Shown piece after piece: positions 25,352 through 32,427 of a stretch of DNA of 64,000 nt; position 1 is the first letter of the stretch, and every line of letters begins with the position of its first letter. The notes under the pieces are model-generated. The model had not been told where the DNA came from and ran no database searches. It was given only the letters and a program-made list of their open reading frames with translations. Origin of the DNA: an uncultured Gammaproteobacteria bacterium (GTDB lineage: Bacteria > Pseudomonadota > Gammaproteobacteria > Pseudomonadales > Pseudohongiellaceae); the NCBI GenBank assembly GCA_913060695.1, contig CAJXUA010000003.1, positions 124,001-188,000 of the forward strand, read 5' to 3'. A program made the position numbers and the translations under genes.

Positions 25352-25679
25352 CCCTCGACTCCTTCTGTTTGAGTTGATTGACATAGCCTTCCATCCGGTC
25401 GAGACGACTCTCCCAAGTTGCCCGCTGCTGCGACATCCACGCCTCAACGGCCCGCATGCCCTCTTCGTTGAGGGAGCAAGGGCGCTTGGTACCTTCGACT
25501 CTGCGCACAATCAAGCCCGCCTGCTCTAACACCTTTAAGTGCTGCGAGACCGCGGGCTGACTGATCGCGAATGGCTCTACAAGTTCGTTTACGGTGGCCT
25601 CTCCTTTAGCCAGGCGAGCCAGAATCGCCCTACGCGTAGGGTCGGACAGAGCGGTGAAAGCGGCATTGAGATTATTCAT
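25332..25679 (-). CDS. ArsR-family winged-helix transcriptional repressor
   Basis: 115 residues from MNNLNAAF; an upstream in-frame Met at 25715 would not leave room for the operator. Winged helix: ALSDPTRRAILARLAKGEATVNEL, AISQPAVSQHLKVLEQAGLI, VRRVEGTKRPCSLNEEG. This matches the subgroup that controls SRPBCC genes. No obvious metal-binding CxC box is present, so it is not a typical arsenic sensor. The operator is proposed at 25678-25693, overlapping its own start codon. Confidence 0.88.
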   Translation of the reverse strand: MNNLNAAFTALSDPTRRAILARLAKGEATVNELVEPFAISQPAVSQHLKVLEQAGLIVRRVEGTKRPCSLNEEGMRAVEAWMSQQRATWESRLDRMEGYVNQLKQKESRDAKRNT

Positions 25680-25693
25680 AAGCCAAAGCTTAT
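25678..25693 (-). promoter_or_regulatory. palindromic operator ATAAGC-CAAA-GCTTAT overlapping the arsR start
   Basis: A perfect 6-bp inverted repeat with a 4-bp spacer covers the ATG of the ArsR-type gene, in an AT-rich promoter zone. This is a plausible autorepression site: repressor binding would block RNA polymerase or ribosome access. Confidence 0.55.
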
Positions 25694-25808
25694 ATAATAG
25701 AATGCAAATATTCAAACAAAATTTTTGAGCGACTTCTGGCCAAGAAAAATAGTTGGACGTGATGGGTAGGGGAATAAAGGTAGAGGGATTTGGGATTATG
25801 AGGCCAGT

Positions 25809-25840
25809 GCACTTAATTCCTAAACTTCGGAACTAAGTGC
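25809..25840. terminator. hairpin downstream of sapC-like gene
   Basis: GCACTTAATTCC and GGAACTAAGTGC form a 12-bp stem with one G-T pair around TAAACTTC. It is 22 bp after the stop at 25862 on the minus strand but lacks a T-run; possible transcript end or barrier. Confidence 0.4.
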
Positions 25841-25861
25841 CCAGCCCCCTTTAATCGGCCC

Positions 25862-26608
25862 TTAACTTGCAGCTGGCGCTTCTGCGGCTTTGGCCACCTT
25901 ATCGGCCTGGTACTGCATCTCGGAAACACGACGCAGTTGCTGCAATGAGGTTAGGTGGGCATAGATAATGGGCAACAGGCCCATCTTACGCAGGTCTAGA
26001 TAGGCCTCGTCGGACAGCTCATTAAGCGCTGTCTCGTTGATAACGTAGATGCCCTCGATGTTATAGCGCGTTGCGTCCGGACGATGCTGTAGCTCTAGCT
26101 TCTGGGTAGCCAGTAATTTCTTCTCCGTGAGCCTCTTACACATCTCCTGAGTGTTGCGGGTCTGTTCCGCTACCTTTATCAGGGATTCGATTCTTTTCTC
26201 TAGATAGGCACTGCGCTCGCCCTTCTCGTCAAACAGCGGCTCGCCCTTCTCTTCGCTTAACAGGGGGCTTTCTTCGTTGAGCAGCACTATTAGCTGATCA
26301 CTGGTCTCGTCTACGCGCGCAATGCTAAAGGGAGAGTTGCCGAAACTGACGGGAATGACGCCAGCTTTGTACTCTTCTGCCTGGCAATAGAGGTTCTGGC
26401 CTTCTCGCAGGCCCATAAGGGCGACGGGAACGAATTCGTCGGTCTTACCGATCTTGACAAAAACTAGTGGAAACTCGGCGGCTAGGGTAAAAAAGTCCTG
26501 GATGACGATAGGAACTAGGTGATTTTCTTTATAACGGGTGTAGTCGCCTGATTCGGTGACCTTTAGCTTGGCGTGCTTATCTTTGCGTAGCGGTTGTGGA
26601 GAACTCAT
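25862..26608 (-). CDS. SapC-family protein
   Basis: 248 residues; start at MSSPQPLRKD chosen, since the upstream 38 residues have no coding look and overlap the divergent gene. Blocks HLVPIVIQDFFTLAAEFPLVFVK, LYCQAEEYKAGVIPVSFGNSPF and LMGLREGQNLY match the SapC family (PF07277), first found near surface-layer genes of Campylobacter but widespread in marine gammaproteobacteria, often next to TonB receptors and tryptophan-halogenase-like genes. None is adjacent here. Role unknown. Confidence 0.75.
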   Translation of the reverse strand: MSSPQPLRKDKHAKLKVTESGDYTRYKENHLVPIVIQDFFTLAAEFPLVFVKIGKTDEFVPVALMGLREGQNLYCQAEEYKAGVIPVSFGNSPFSIARVDETSDQLIVLLNEESPLLSEEKGEPLFDEKGERSAYLEKRIESLIKVAEQTRNTQEMCKRLTEKKLLATQKLELQHRPDATRYNIEGIYVINETALNELSDEAYLDLRKMGLLPIIYAHLTSLQQLRRVSEMQYQADKVAKAAEAPAAS

Positions 26609-26729
26609 TCGTGATTGCCCTTGTTGTAGTTTTACAATGCCCTGCATGGTACCTATTCTGGGTGAAAAACAACAGATGGGGGGGTAATAGATGTACTCTT
26701 TGCTAATGAAACTTATGTTCACGTCTTTG

Positions 26730-27254
26730 ATGAATAAATTATTGTTCCCTTTAACTCTGCTCCTACTGTTTTCTGGCGGCTTTGCCTACTCGCAAGTCGA
26801 TGATGACTTATTGTGGCAGCGAGAAGAGACTAGGGATCCATCGGGAATAGTAGTAAGTGTTGAAGTCGGCATGCGTGCCGGAGTTCCATTGGCCCTTAGG
26901 TACCAGCTAAGCAACGTGAACAAGGACCCTATTACAGTTTTCTTAGCGCTAGAAGGAGATGGTGTGGCTACCAACATCACAATTTCCCAAGCTGGCAAAA
27001 TTTATCGCTCTATTCACCGATATAGTGTAGATGAATTTCCTGAGTTAAAGCCTGTGAGTTTGCTTCCTAATGAAACGATCGAGTGGGAGTATCAGATTGT
27101 CGACTTAGTAGACAATCCCGAAGAGTTCGCTCGTATTAAGTCCTTCGAAAGATTCGGAATCAATCTCCGTTTTCCGTTTATGCTCGCCGACGACACTAAT
27201 GACCAAGCAGCTATAAGAAATCGGCGTGGGTTATCCCTACGTTGGGGGGGATAA
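26730..27254 (+). CDS. exported protein of unknown function ending at a repeat element
   Basis: About 174 residues from MNKLLFPL (an earlier Met at 26691 is also in frame, so the start is uncertain). A signal peptide (ending GGFAYS) precedes a beta-rich region resembling an immunoglobulin-like strand pattern (YQLSNVNKDPITVFLALEGDG). No family recognised. The stop codon falls exactly in GATAATGGGGTCAG, the first bases of a palindromic element, so the C-terminus (RGLSLRWGG) was probably truncated or altered by its insertion. Divergent from the SapC gene. Confidence 0.55.
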   Translation: MNKLLFPLTLLLLFSGGFAYSQVDDDLLWQREETRDPSGIVVSVEVGMRAGVPLALRYQLSNVNKDPITVFLALEGDGVATNITISQAGKIYRSIHRYSVDEFPELKPVSLLPNETIEWEYQIVDLVDNPEEFARIKSFERFGINLRFPFMLADDTNDQAAIRNRRGLSLRWGG

Positions 27255-27312
27255 TGGGGTCAGGTTCGTTGATCCATAAATTTTAAAAGTTCAAAGAACC
27301 TGACCCCTTGAT
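27251..27312. repeat. GGGGTCAG palindromic element, copy A (~62 bp)
   Basis: Arms GGGGTCAGGTTC (27256-27267) and GAACCTGACCCC (27296-27307) form a perfect 12-bp inverted repeat around an AT-rich centre. It is nearly identical to the copy at 30419-30482. Confidence 0.8.
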
Positions 27313-27316
27313 TTAC

Positions 27317-28600
27317 TTACTCCACAATAGCGCCATAGCTAACAGCTTTGAAGGTGTTTCGTAGTGGCACTTGCACATTCATGTGCTGGATCATCACGAT
27401 TCCAATGAGGTCTTCTACCGGGTCGATCCAGAAGATAGTGCCGGCCGCGCCGCCCCAGTAATACTCACCAGCGGAAGTAATACCGCCAGCCCCTGCTGGG
27501 TCCTCTATTACTGCGAAGCCAAGGCCAAAGCCAGTTCCGCGCGACATTCCGTAAAGGTCCGCATTAGTGTTCTTTGATGCCCCACCAAAAATGCCGGGCA
27601 AATGATTCTGCGTCATGAACTCTATGGTCTTGCGGCCAAGGATTCTGGCGCCATCAAGCTCGCCCCCGTTGAGCAGCATTTGGGAGAAGCGCATATAGTC
27701 TTCTGTGCTCGATACAAGCCCACCGCCACCGGAGAAGAAAGTCACTTCATTGGCAAAGGCACTCGTTTCTGGACGGTCACTGACCTCGAGTGTTTTCGTA
27801 CGCGGGTCAAAGCTATGGTTGGTGCCGAAACGCGGTTTCTTGTCGGCAGGCACTTCGAAGAAGGTATCTGTCATCTCTAGAGGGCTAAAGATGCGCTGCT
27901 CGAAGAACTCATCCAGCGGCTGACCGGAGAGTACTTCAACCACACGCCCAAGCACATCAACCGAGACGCTGTAATGGAAACGGGTGCCTGGCTGGTACTG
28001 CAGAGGAATCTCGCCCAGTCGACTCGTCATCTCTGCCAGATCCGTGTTACCTAGGATCTCGGCATCGCGATACTGCCTGTCCACCAAGGTGTCGCCGAAC
28101 ACGCCATAGGTAAGGCCGGCGGTATGGCTCATCAACATCTGCATCGTCATTGCCCGCTCCGGCGCCACCATGGAACCGCCCTCGTCCATGACCTTCAAGT
28201 TGGCAAACTCAGGCAGGAACTTAGACACGGGATCCGTTAGCTGAAACTTGCCTTCCTCATACAGCATCATCGCGGCCACAGTCGTGATGGGTTTGCTCAT
28301 GGAGTAAATACGGAACAGGCTATCCTTCTCAATCGGCGCGCCTGTATCCATATCAAGAGTGCCGTAGTTCTCGAAGAGCACGATCTCACCATGGCGCGCC
28401 AACATGCTGACAACCCCCACCAACTCGCCACTATCGACGTATTGCTGCAATAAGGGGGCAATCCTCTCTAAAGCCTCAGAGGACATCCCAACCGACTCTG
28501 GAGAGGAATAGGAAAGGTTATCGGCGATCGCTAGGCTAGAAAGCAATGTGCTGGAAATAATCGTTAAGGTATTGAGCGTAGTACGTGCTGTAGAAAACAT
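27317..28600 (-). CDS. class-C beta-lactamase-fold serine hydrolase/esterase
   Basis: 427 residues with an N-terminal signal peptide (about 1-26, ending LAIA). The catalytic S-x-x-K is SMSKP (about residue 99), with a Tyr motif YSVSVDVLG in place of the usual YxN and a late HxG-like block (GGAAGTIFWIDP). This pattern belongs to the beta-lactamase-related family VIII esterases rather than to classical AmpC, so a periplasmic esterase or peptidase role is more likely than antibiotic resistance. The gene is convergent with the repeat-bound exported protein and divergent from the cytochrome gene. It has no evident operon partner. Confidence 0.85.
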   Translation of the reverse strand: MFSTARTTLNTLTIISSTLLSSLAIADNLSYSSPESVGMSSEALERIAPLLQQYVDSGELVGVVSMLARHGEIVLFENYGTLDMDTGAPIEKDSLFRIYSMSKPITTVAAMMLYEEGKFQLTDPVSKFLPEFANLKVMDEGGSMVAPERAMTMQMLMSHTAGLTYGVFGDTLVDRQYRDAEILGNTDLAEMTSRLGEIPLQYQPGTRFHYSVSVDVLGRVVEVLSGQPLDEFFEQRIFSPLEMTDTFFEVPADKKPRFGTNHSFDPRTKTLEVSDRPETSAFANEVTFFSGGGGLVSSTEDYMRFSQMLLNGGELDGARILGRKTIEFMTQNHLPGIFGGASKNTNADLYGMSRGTGFGLGFAVIEDPAGAGGITSAGEYYWGGAAGTIFWIDPVEDLIGIVMIQHMNVQVPLRNTFKAVSYGAIVE

Positions 28601-28771
28601 CTTTGGGCCCCCATTTTTGTTGTTAGATAGAGCGTCAATCCATGAACTGCTCGGAATATACGATTAGCAAAAATCCTGAGGCCATCCTAGCACTGCTTTT
28701 GCGGGGTGGGATACTCTGGGTTTAGGCTTGTCCGGTAAGTGGTCTTTTCTGTGCGGTAGGTGGGGAAAATT

Positions 28772-28889
28772 GGGGTCAGTGTAAGTTTTCCTAACCCTGT
28801 CTACGGGCCCTTCTTCCAGCCGTAGCCAGAAATGAGTTTGCTGCTTAACCATGAGACAATGGCACCTAACTAAAATGTACACTGACCCC
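28772..28889. repeat. inverted-repeat element GGGGTCAGTGTA...TACACTGACCCC
   Basis: Twelve-base perfect inverted repeats (28772-28783 and 28878-28889) bound a 118-bp element containing no gene. The arms resemble the 27251 and 30374 elements (GGGGTCAG core) but the interior differs. It lies between the serine hydrolase and the secreted cytochrome gene. The rest of 28601-28976 shows no further gene. Confidence 0.65.
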
Positions 28890-28976
28890 ATTTATTACCA
28901 TTTATTAGTTAAATAGACTTTTCTCGGCAATCGTTCTAGTCTTGGCAAGCTAACAAATTAATAAGAAGGACTGATC

Positions 28977-30362
28977 ATGAATCTACGATTTTTGAACGTT
29001 CCAGCTGCTTTGTTCGGATTGTCCGCCCTGATGGGCGCAAATGCGGCGAGCGCACAAGACCTTGCCCCTACCTTTTACGCAGACGCGTTACCCGTTTTCC
29101 AGAAGAACTGCGTCGCATGCCACCAACCTAATGGTCCAAAAGTGGGCGGTATTACCGCTCCGATGTCTCTAATGGACTATGACCAAGCCAGAATCTGGGC
29201 CCCAATGATCAAGAACGCCCTCCTTACTGGCTATATGCCGCCATGGGGAGCCCATGAGCGTCATCGTGGTGAATTTAAAGGCGAGCGCTACATCGACAAG
29301 AAAGAAAAAGATTTGCTGCTTGCCTGGGTCGATGCCGGAGCACTGGAAGGTAATCCCGCCGATGCGGCGCGAGCTGATGGACTGCTAGCTTCAGCCGGCG
29401 GCAATGTCCTCCCCAAATCCGGCTGGTGGATTGGCGATCCTGATTTGATCGTCCAGTTCGAACGCCCAGTGAAGGTGCCAGACCAAGTGGAAGATTGGCA
29501 GCCATCTATCCAAATGCAGGTGCCCGAGGGAGCTCACACAGAGCCTAAGTGGGTCGCAAAAGCCGAGCTTGATCCAGGCGGCCCATGGGTACATCACATC
29601 GTCTCCAGTCACATGGGAGTCGGCGTGCCAGGACGCGGTCCTTTCGAATATCCCAAAGGTTGGGGTGTGCTGATGCCGGAAGATCCATTCATCACCGTTG
29701 ACATGCATTATCACAAGACTCCAGGTGAAGGCACTGCCATCGAAGACATGACTCGCGCCGGCTTCAAGTTTTATGAAAACGGCGATGTTATCGACCATGT
29801 TGTCGAAACCAATTTGCTGCCGCATCGCGGCTGGACGATCCCGCCGGGGGATCCCAATTTCAAAGTGACCAGTGAGCACCAAATCGACGAAGACATCTTT
29901 CTGCTATCGATGGGGCCGCATATGCATTATCGCGGCAAAGCCATGCGCTATGATCTGGAATACCCTGATGGTGAAATGGAGACCCTGCTGTGGGTGCCTG
30001 ATTACGATTTCAACTGGCAGTTCCTCTACGAATATAAGGAACCAAAATTCATCCCTGCAGGTTCTACTTTGCACATGAGCTGGTGGTTCGATAATTCGGA
30101 GTCGAATCGCTTCAATCCAGACCCAACTGTCGCTGTCGAATATGGCCCCGCCACCACCGATGAAATGGCGAATGCCCGCATTTATTATGCCCCGACCACA
30201 CCGCAGCACATCGTGGTTGGAGAAGAAATTCCGGCAGACATTCTGGCGCGAGCGCGACACGACGAGCAAACCCGACGTGAACGTTCTAACACGTTGGATC
30301 TCAGCAAGGATGATGTGGATTGGTTGAATGAATCACAGAAGATGATTGAAGACGGGCATTAA
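28977..30362 (+). CDS. secreted cytochrome c / copper type-II monooxygenase-like protein
   Basis: 461 residues; signal peptide 1-26 (ending ASAQ) and start supported by AAGGA. A cytochrome c domain carries CVACH (45-49), with a likely axial Met in GYMPPWGAH. The rest resembles the two-copper PHM fold (WVHHIVSSH, VDMHYHKTPG, GPHMHYRGKAM), where His residues would hold copper. The C-terminus is charged. Proteins of this combination occur in secreted oxidoreductases of marine proteobacteria. Substrate unknown; the copper monooxygenase-like domain may simply be structural. Confidence 0.75.
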   Translation: MNLRFLNVPAALFGLSALMGANAASAQDLAPTFYADALPVFQKNCVACHQPNGPKVGGITAPMSLMDYDQARIWAPMIKNALLTGYMPPWGAHERHRGEFKGERYIDKKEKDLLLAWVDAGALEGNPADAARADGLLASAGGNVLPKSGWWIGDPDLIVQFERPVKVPDQVEDWQPSIQMQVPEGAHTEPKWVAKAELDPGGPWVHHIVSSHMGVGVPGRGPFEYPKGWGVLMPEDPFITVDMHYHKTPGEGTAIEDMTRAGFKFYENGDVIDHVVETNLLPHRGWTIPPGDPNFKVTSEHQIDEDIFLLSMGPHMHYRGKAMRYDLEYPDGEMETLLWVPDYDFNWQFLYEYKEPKFIPAGSTLHMSWWFDNSESNRFNPDPTVAVEYGPATTDEMANARIYYAPTTPQHIVVGEEIPADILARARHDEQTRRERSNTLDLSKDDVDWLNESQKMIEDGH

Positions 30363-30373
30363 TCCTTCTTCTG

Positions 30374-30482
30374 GATAATGGGGTCAGATAATGGGGTCAG
30401 GTTCGTTGATCCAATATAGATAATGGGGTCAGGTTCGTTGGTCCACAAATTTTAAGGGTTCAAAGAACCTGACCCCTTGATT
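30374..30482. repeat. nested GGGGTCAG palindromic elements, copy B cluster
   Basis: Three starts of GATAATGGGGTCAG occur at 30374, 30387 and 30419. The last is followed by a full arm pair (GGGGTCAGGTTC at 30425-30436, GAACCTGACCCC at 30465-30476) nearly identical to copy A; the earlier two are truncated. The arrangement suggests repeated insertion or slippage at the same site, just after the cytochrome gene's stop. Confidence 0.8.
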
Positions 30483-30540
30483 TTCTTCTTGAGAATTATT
30501 CTGATTGTATTGTGGAAAGCTCATATTTTTCTTGATTTTC

Positions 30541-30596
30541 TAACGCCCGTATTCACGCGCCAGCTTGTCTGGTCGCGTGCAATTGATTGTTAGGGC
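30541..30596 (-). repeat. attC recombination site of an integron cassette
   Basis: On the minus strand the site begins GCCCTAAC and ends GGGCGTTA. Its interior folds as CACGCG with CGCGTG and CCAG with CTGG around an ACAAG loop, with one extrahelical A, the structure expected of a folded attC bottom strand. The R'' core (GCCCTAAC) is exactly complementary to the GTTAGGGC at the cassette's own 5' boundary. The stop codon of the enclosed gene lies within R'', as in many cassettes. Confidence 0.8.
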
Positions 30597-31598
30597 TTTC
30601 CAACCCACATTACGTAATCCAAGGGATTAACCCTCGGCTCTTGTATATCTGCAATCTCGACAGCCCCTAGCTCAGCGAGTACATTTGGATTCGCTGATTT
30701 TGGCGTTGATGGATTATTAATGTGAGCTGGGGGCAAGAAATCACGCATCAAAAAAGCACCATAATCTAACGGTGAGTTGTAGCCAAACGGAAGCGGCTCC
30801 TCTCTTGTGGCCCTTAAAATTAGTTCAAAGTGTTCAGTTACAAGCACAGAGTCGACAGATGGAAACGTTATAGGTTTTCCATTAGAGTCTTTATAAAAAG
30901 AATTCTCTGTCAGTAGACCAGACATGCCATTTATTAACGGAGAGGTTGCTTCGAAAAGATGTTTTGACCAAGCAATGATCAGAATTGAGGATATGTCTTG
31001 CTCAGCTACTTTAAAGGGTGCGAACTTTGATTCTGCGCTGACAAGGAAATCTTTGATCTTGTTATCTAGCGGTTTTGTTACTTTTCCTGATTTAGATAAT
31101 GAGTTAAAGAATTCGATTTCACCTATTCTTGCACCTAATTGCGTGTCGTTTTCCCTCGCCTCTCTCATATGCTTAAAAATGGACGGACATTTTATCTCGA
31201 TTAAAGTTTTCCAGTCTTCGCCTTCTAGCAAGAGCTCTGGATTCTTTTGTGAAATAGGTGTAACTGGTTCCCATTTGAATGAAACGTTTTTAGCGAGAAA
31301 CCCTTCTGAAAGCCTGTAGAAAATGACAACCTCTACGAGTAGCTGAATTATTTGCTCATAGTGAGGTTCATGCTTTTCTTTGCCTGAATATGAAGCAAGC
31401 CTATTGATTGTTTCTTCCGCGAAACCAGGTATCTTATGATTTATTAATTTTATCTTATTAAGAAAATCAAACGAAAAATCGGTGTGCTTCCCATTTGGAA
31501 GACCTCGGAAATGATAATTTAGCCAATGCCATTGACTGAATATCTTTGAGCTCAAAATTTGTTCAATGTACTCGATCATGGATATTACTTAGCCCTAA
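30544..31598 (-). mobile_element. solitary integron gene cassette (1,055 bp)
   Basis: Cassette limits are the G|TTRRRY-like crossover points: G at 31599/T at 31598 (GTTAGGGC, minus strand) and G at 30544 (GGGCG|TTAG). It contains one gene, with 12 bases between the left core and its ATG and the attC just beyond its stop. No integrase gene is present in the window, so it matches a single-cassette attC locus without integrase. It is visibly more A+T-rich than its neighbours, and sits between the palindromic elements and tRNA-Leu. Confidence 0.75.
30590..31579 (-). CDS. cassette-encoded protein with PD-(D/E)XK nuclease-like motif
   Basis: 329 residues, no recognised family. Residues 113-132 contain PELLLEGEDWKTLIEIKCPS, a PE-x12-ExK arrangement typical of the PD-(D/E)XK nuclease core, with the helix before it (EPHYEQIIQLLVEVV) providing a further acid. 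No signal peptide or membrane segment is visible, so it is probably cytoplasmic. A restriction, anti-phage or nuclease-like function is an inference from the motif and cassette location. Codon and base use are more A/T-rich than in the flanking genes, suggesting transfer. Confidence 0.6.
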   Translation of the reverse strand: MIEYIEQILSSKIFSQWHWLNYHFRGLPNGKHTDFSFDFLNKIKLINHKIPGFAEETINRLASYSGKEKHEPHYEQIIQLLVEVVIFYRLSEGFLAKNVSFKWEPVTPISQKNPELLLEGEDWKTLIEIKCPSIFKHMREARENDTQLGARIGEIEFFNSLSKSGKVTKPLDNKIKDFLVSAESKFAPFKVAEQDISSILIIAWSKHLFEATSPLINGMSGLLTENSFYKDSNGKPITFPSVDSVLVTEHFELILRATREEPLPFGYNSPLDYGAFLMRDFLPPAHINNPSTPKSANPNVLAELGAVEIADIQEPRVNPLDYVMWVGKP

Positions 31599-31619
31599 CA
31601 GTCTATTTAAGAGGCCAAA

Positions 31620-31722
31620 GGCCTCCTAATAATTATTAGAGGGAAGCCATCTAATTTTCCCCACAAGCCCAATTAGCATTGTTTTATTGAGCTTTGAAAA
31701 AATCCAACCTAATTAGGAGGCC
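31620..31722. repeat. 103-bp inverted-repeat element upstream of cassette
   Basis: Perfect 11-bp ends GGCCTCCTAAT (31620-31630) and ATTAGGAGGCC (31712-31722) bound a non-coding AT-rich interior that also contains the palindrome CTAATAATTATTAG. A GAGGCCAAAGGCCTC hairpin abuts its left end. It may be a MITE-like remnant or a degenerate attC. The remainder of 31599-31995 holds no gene; only a small hairpin (GTCCATCTAATTTGGAC) near 31837 is seen. Confidence 0.6.
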
Positions 31723-31995
31723 ACTTTCTTCGTAACTTGCCCATGAAACAACATCTGTTCTTAAAAAACGAATTGTGGCAACTTTTGCAGCCTCGAGCCC
31801 CGTCATTTACGTGTAATATACGCAAAAATTGAGCTCCGTCCATCTAATTTGGACAGCACTAAGGTAGAAAAGAGAGGTAAAGGTGTCGAGTTGCATTACT
31901 GCTAGGGACGGCAGTGAACTGCCTACATTGCGTCTACACGGGAAAATCGGATTGGAGCTTCGGAAGGGAGTACCAATTCGATGTGTTGAGGTTAT

Positions 31996-32082
31996 TGGTG
32001 CCCGGGACCGGAATCGAACCGGTACGACCTTTCGATCGAGAGATTTTAAGTCTCTTGTGTCTACCAATTTCACCACCCGGGC
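31996..32082 (-). tRNA. leuZ: tRNA-Leu(UAA)
   Basis: The minus strand folds as a class II tRNA with acceptor GCCCGGG/CCCGGGC, anticodon loop CTTAAAA (anticodon TAA), a long variable arm, the T-loop TTCGATT and encoded CCA. In E. coli this gene (leuZ) follows glyW and cysT directly; here about 3 kb is inserted between it and cysT. Confidence 0.97.
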
Positions 32083-32427
32083 ATAGAGAACGGTGGTCTT
32101 GCGCAATGCCATTAATACCAGATGAGAGCTGGCTTGGCATCATTAGGGGAAAGTGTGGCGGCTGGGTGCAGAATCGACGCGGCGTATACGCTTTGCAGAC
32201 TACGTAGTTCTTTTCAATATTTCTCAAACTAATCAACAGCTTAGCAACACTTCAAACGCTTTGAGCACTCTCAATTCACTCAAAGCGAACGCATTATAAA
32301 TCAATCACTTATAGAATCATAGTTGCAGATTTCTAAAGCTGCGCGCTTCGTATCGCCAGTCATTTACGGGCTAGAAACAAAGCTGTTACTCTGAATCTGC
32401 ATAGTTCATAGCTGCGGCAGGCACATA
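32083..32427. other. divergent promoter region between tRNA-Leu and ligase gene
   Basis: 345 bp without a gene. On the minus strand a perfect TATAAT (32298-32293) lies about 200 bp upstream of the tRNA, with no good -35, and is a possible tRNA promoter; confidence is low. Confidence 0.3.

Noticed and set aside
27317-28600. Antibiotic-resistance beta-lactamase
   Set aside because: The fold matches, but the Tyr motif is YSV and the overall sequence resembles family VIII esterases, so a resistance call is not supported.
28664-28891. 75-codon minus-strand frame
   Set aside because: It spans the inverted-repeat element and its flank; no credible start context or family features.
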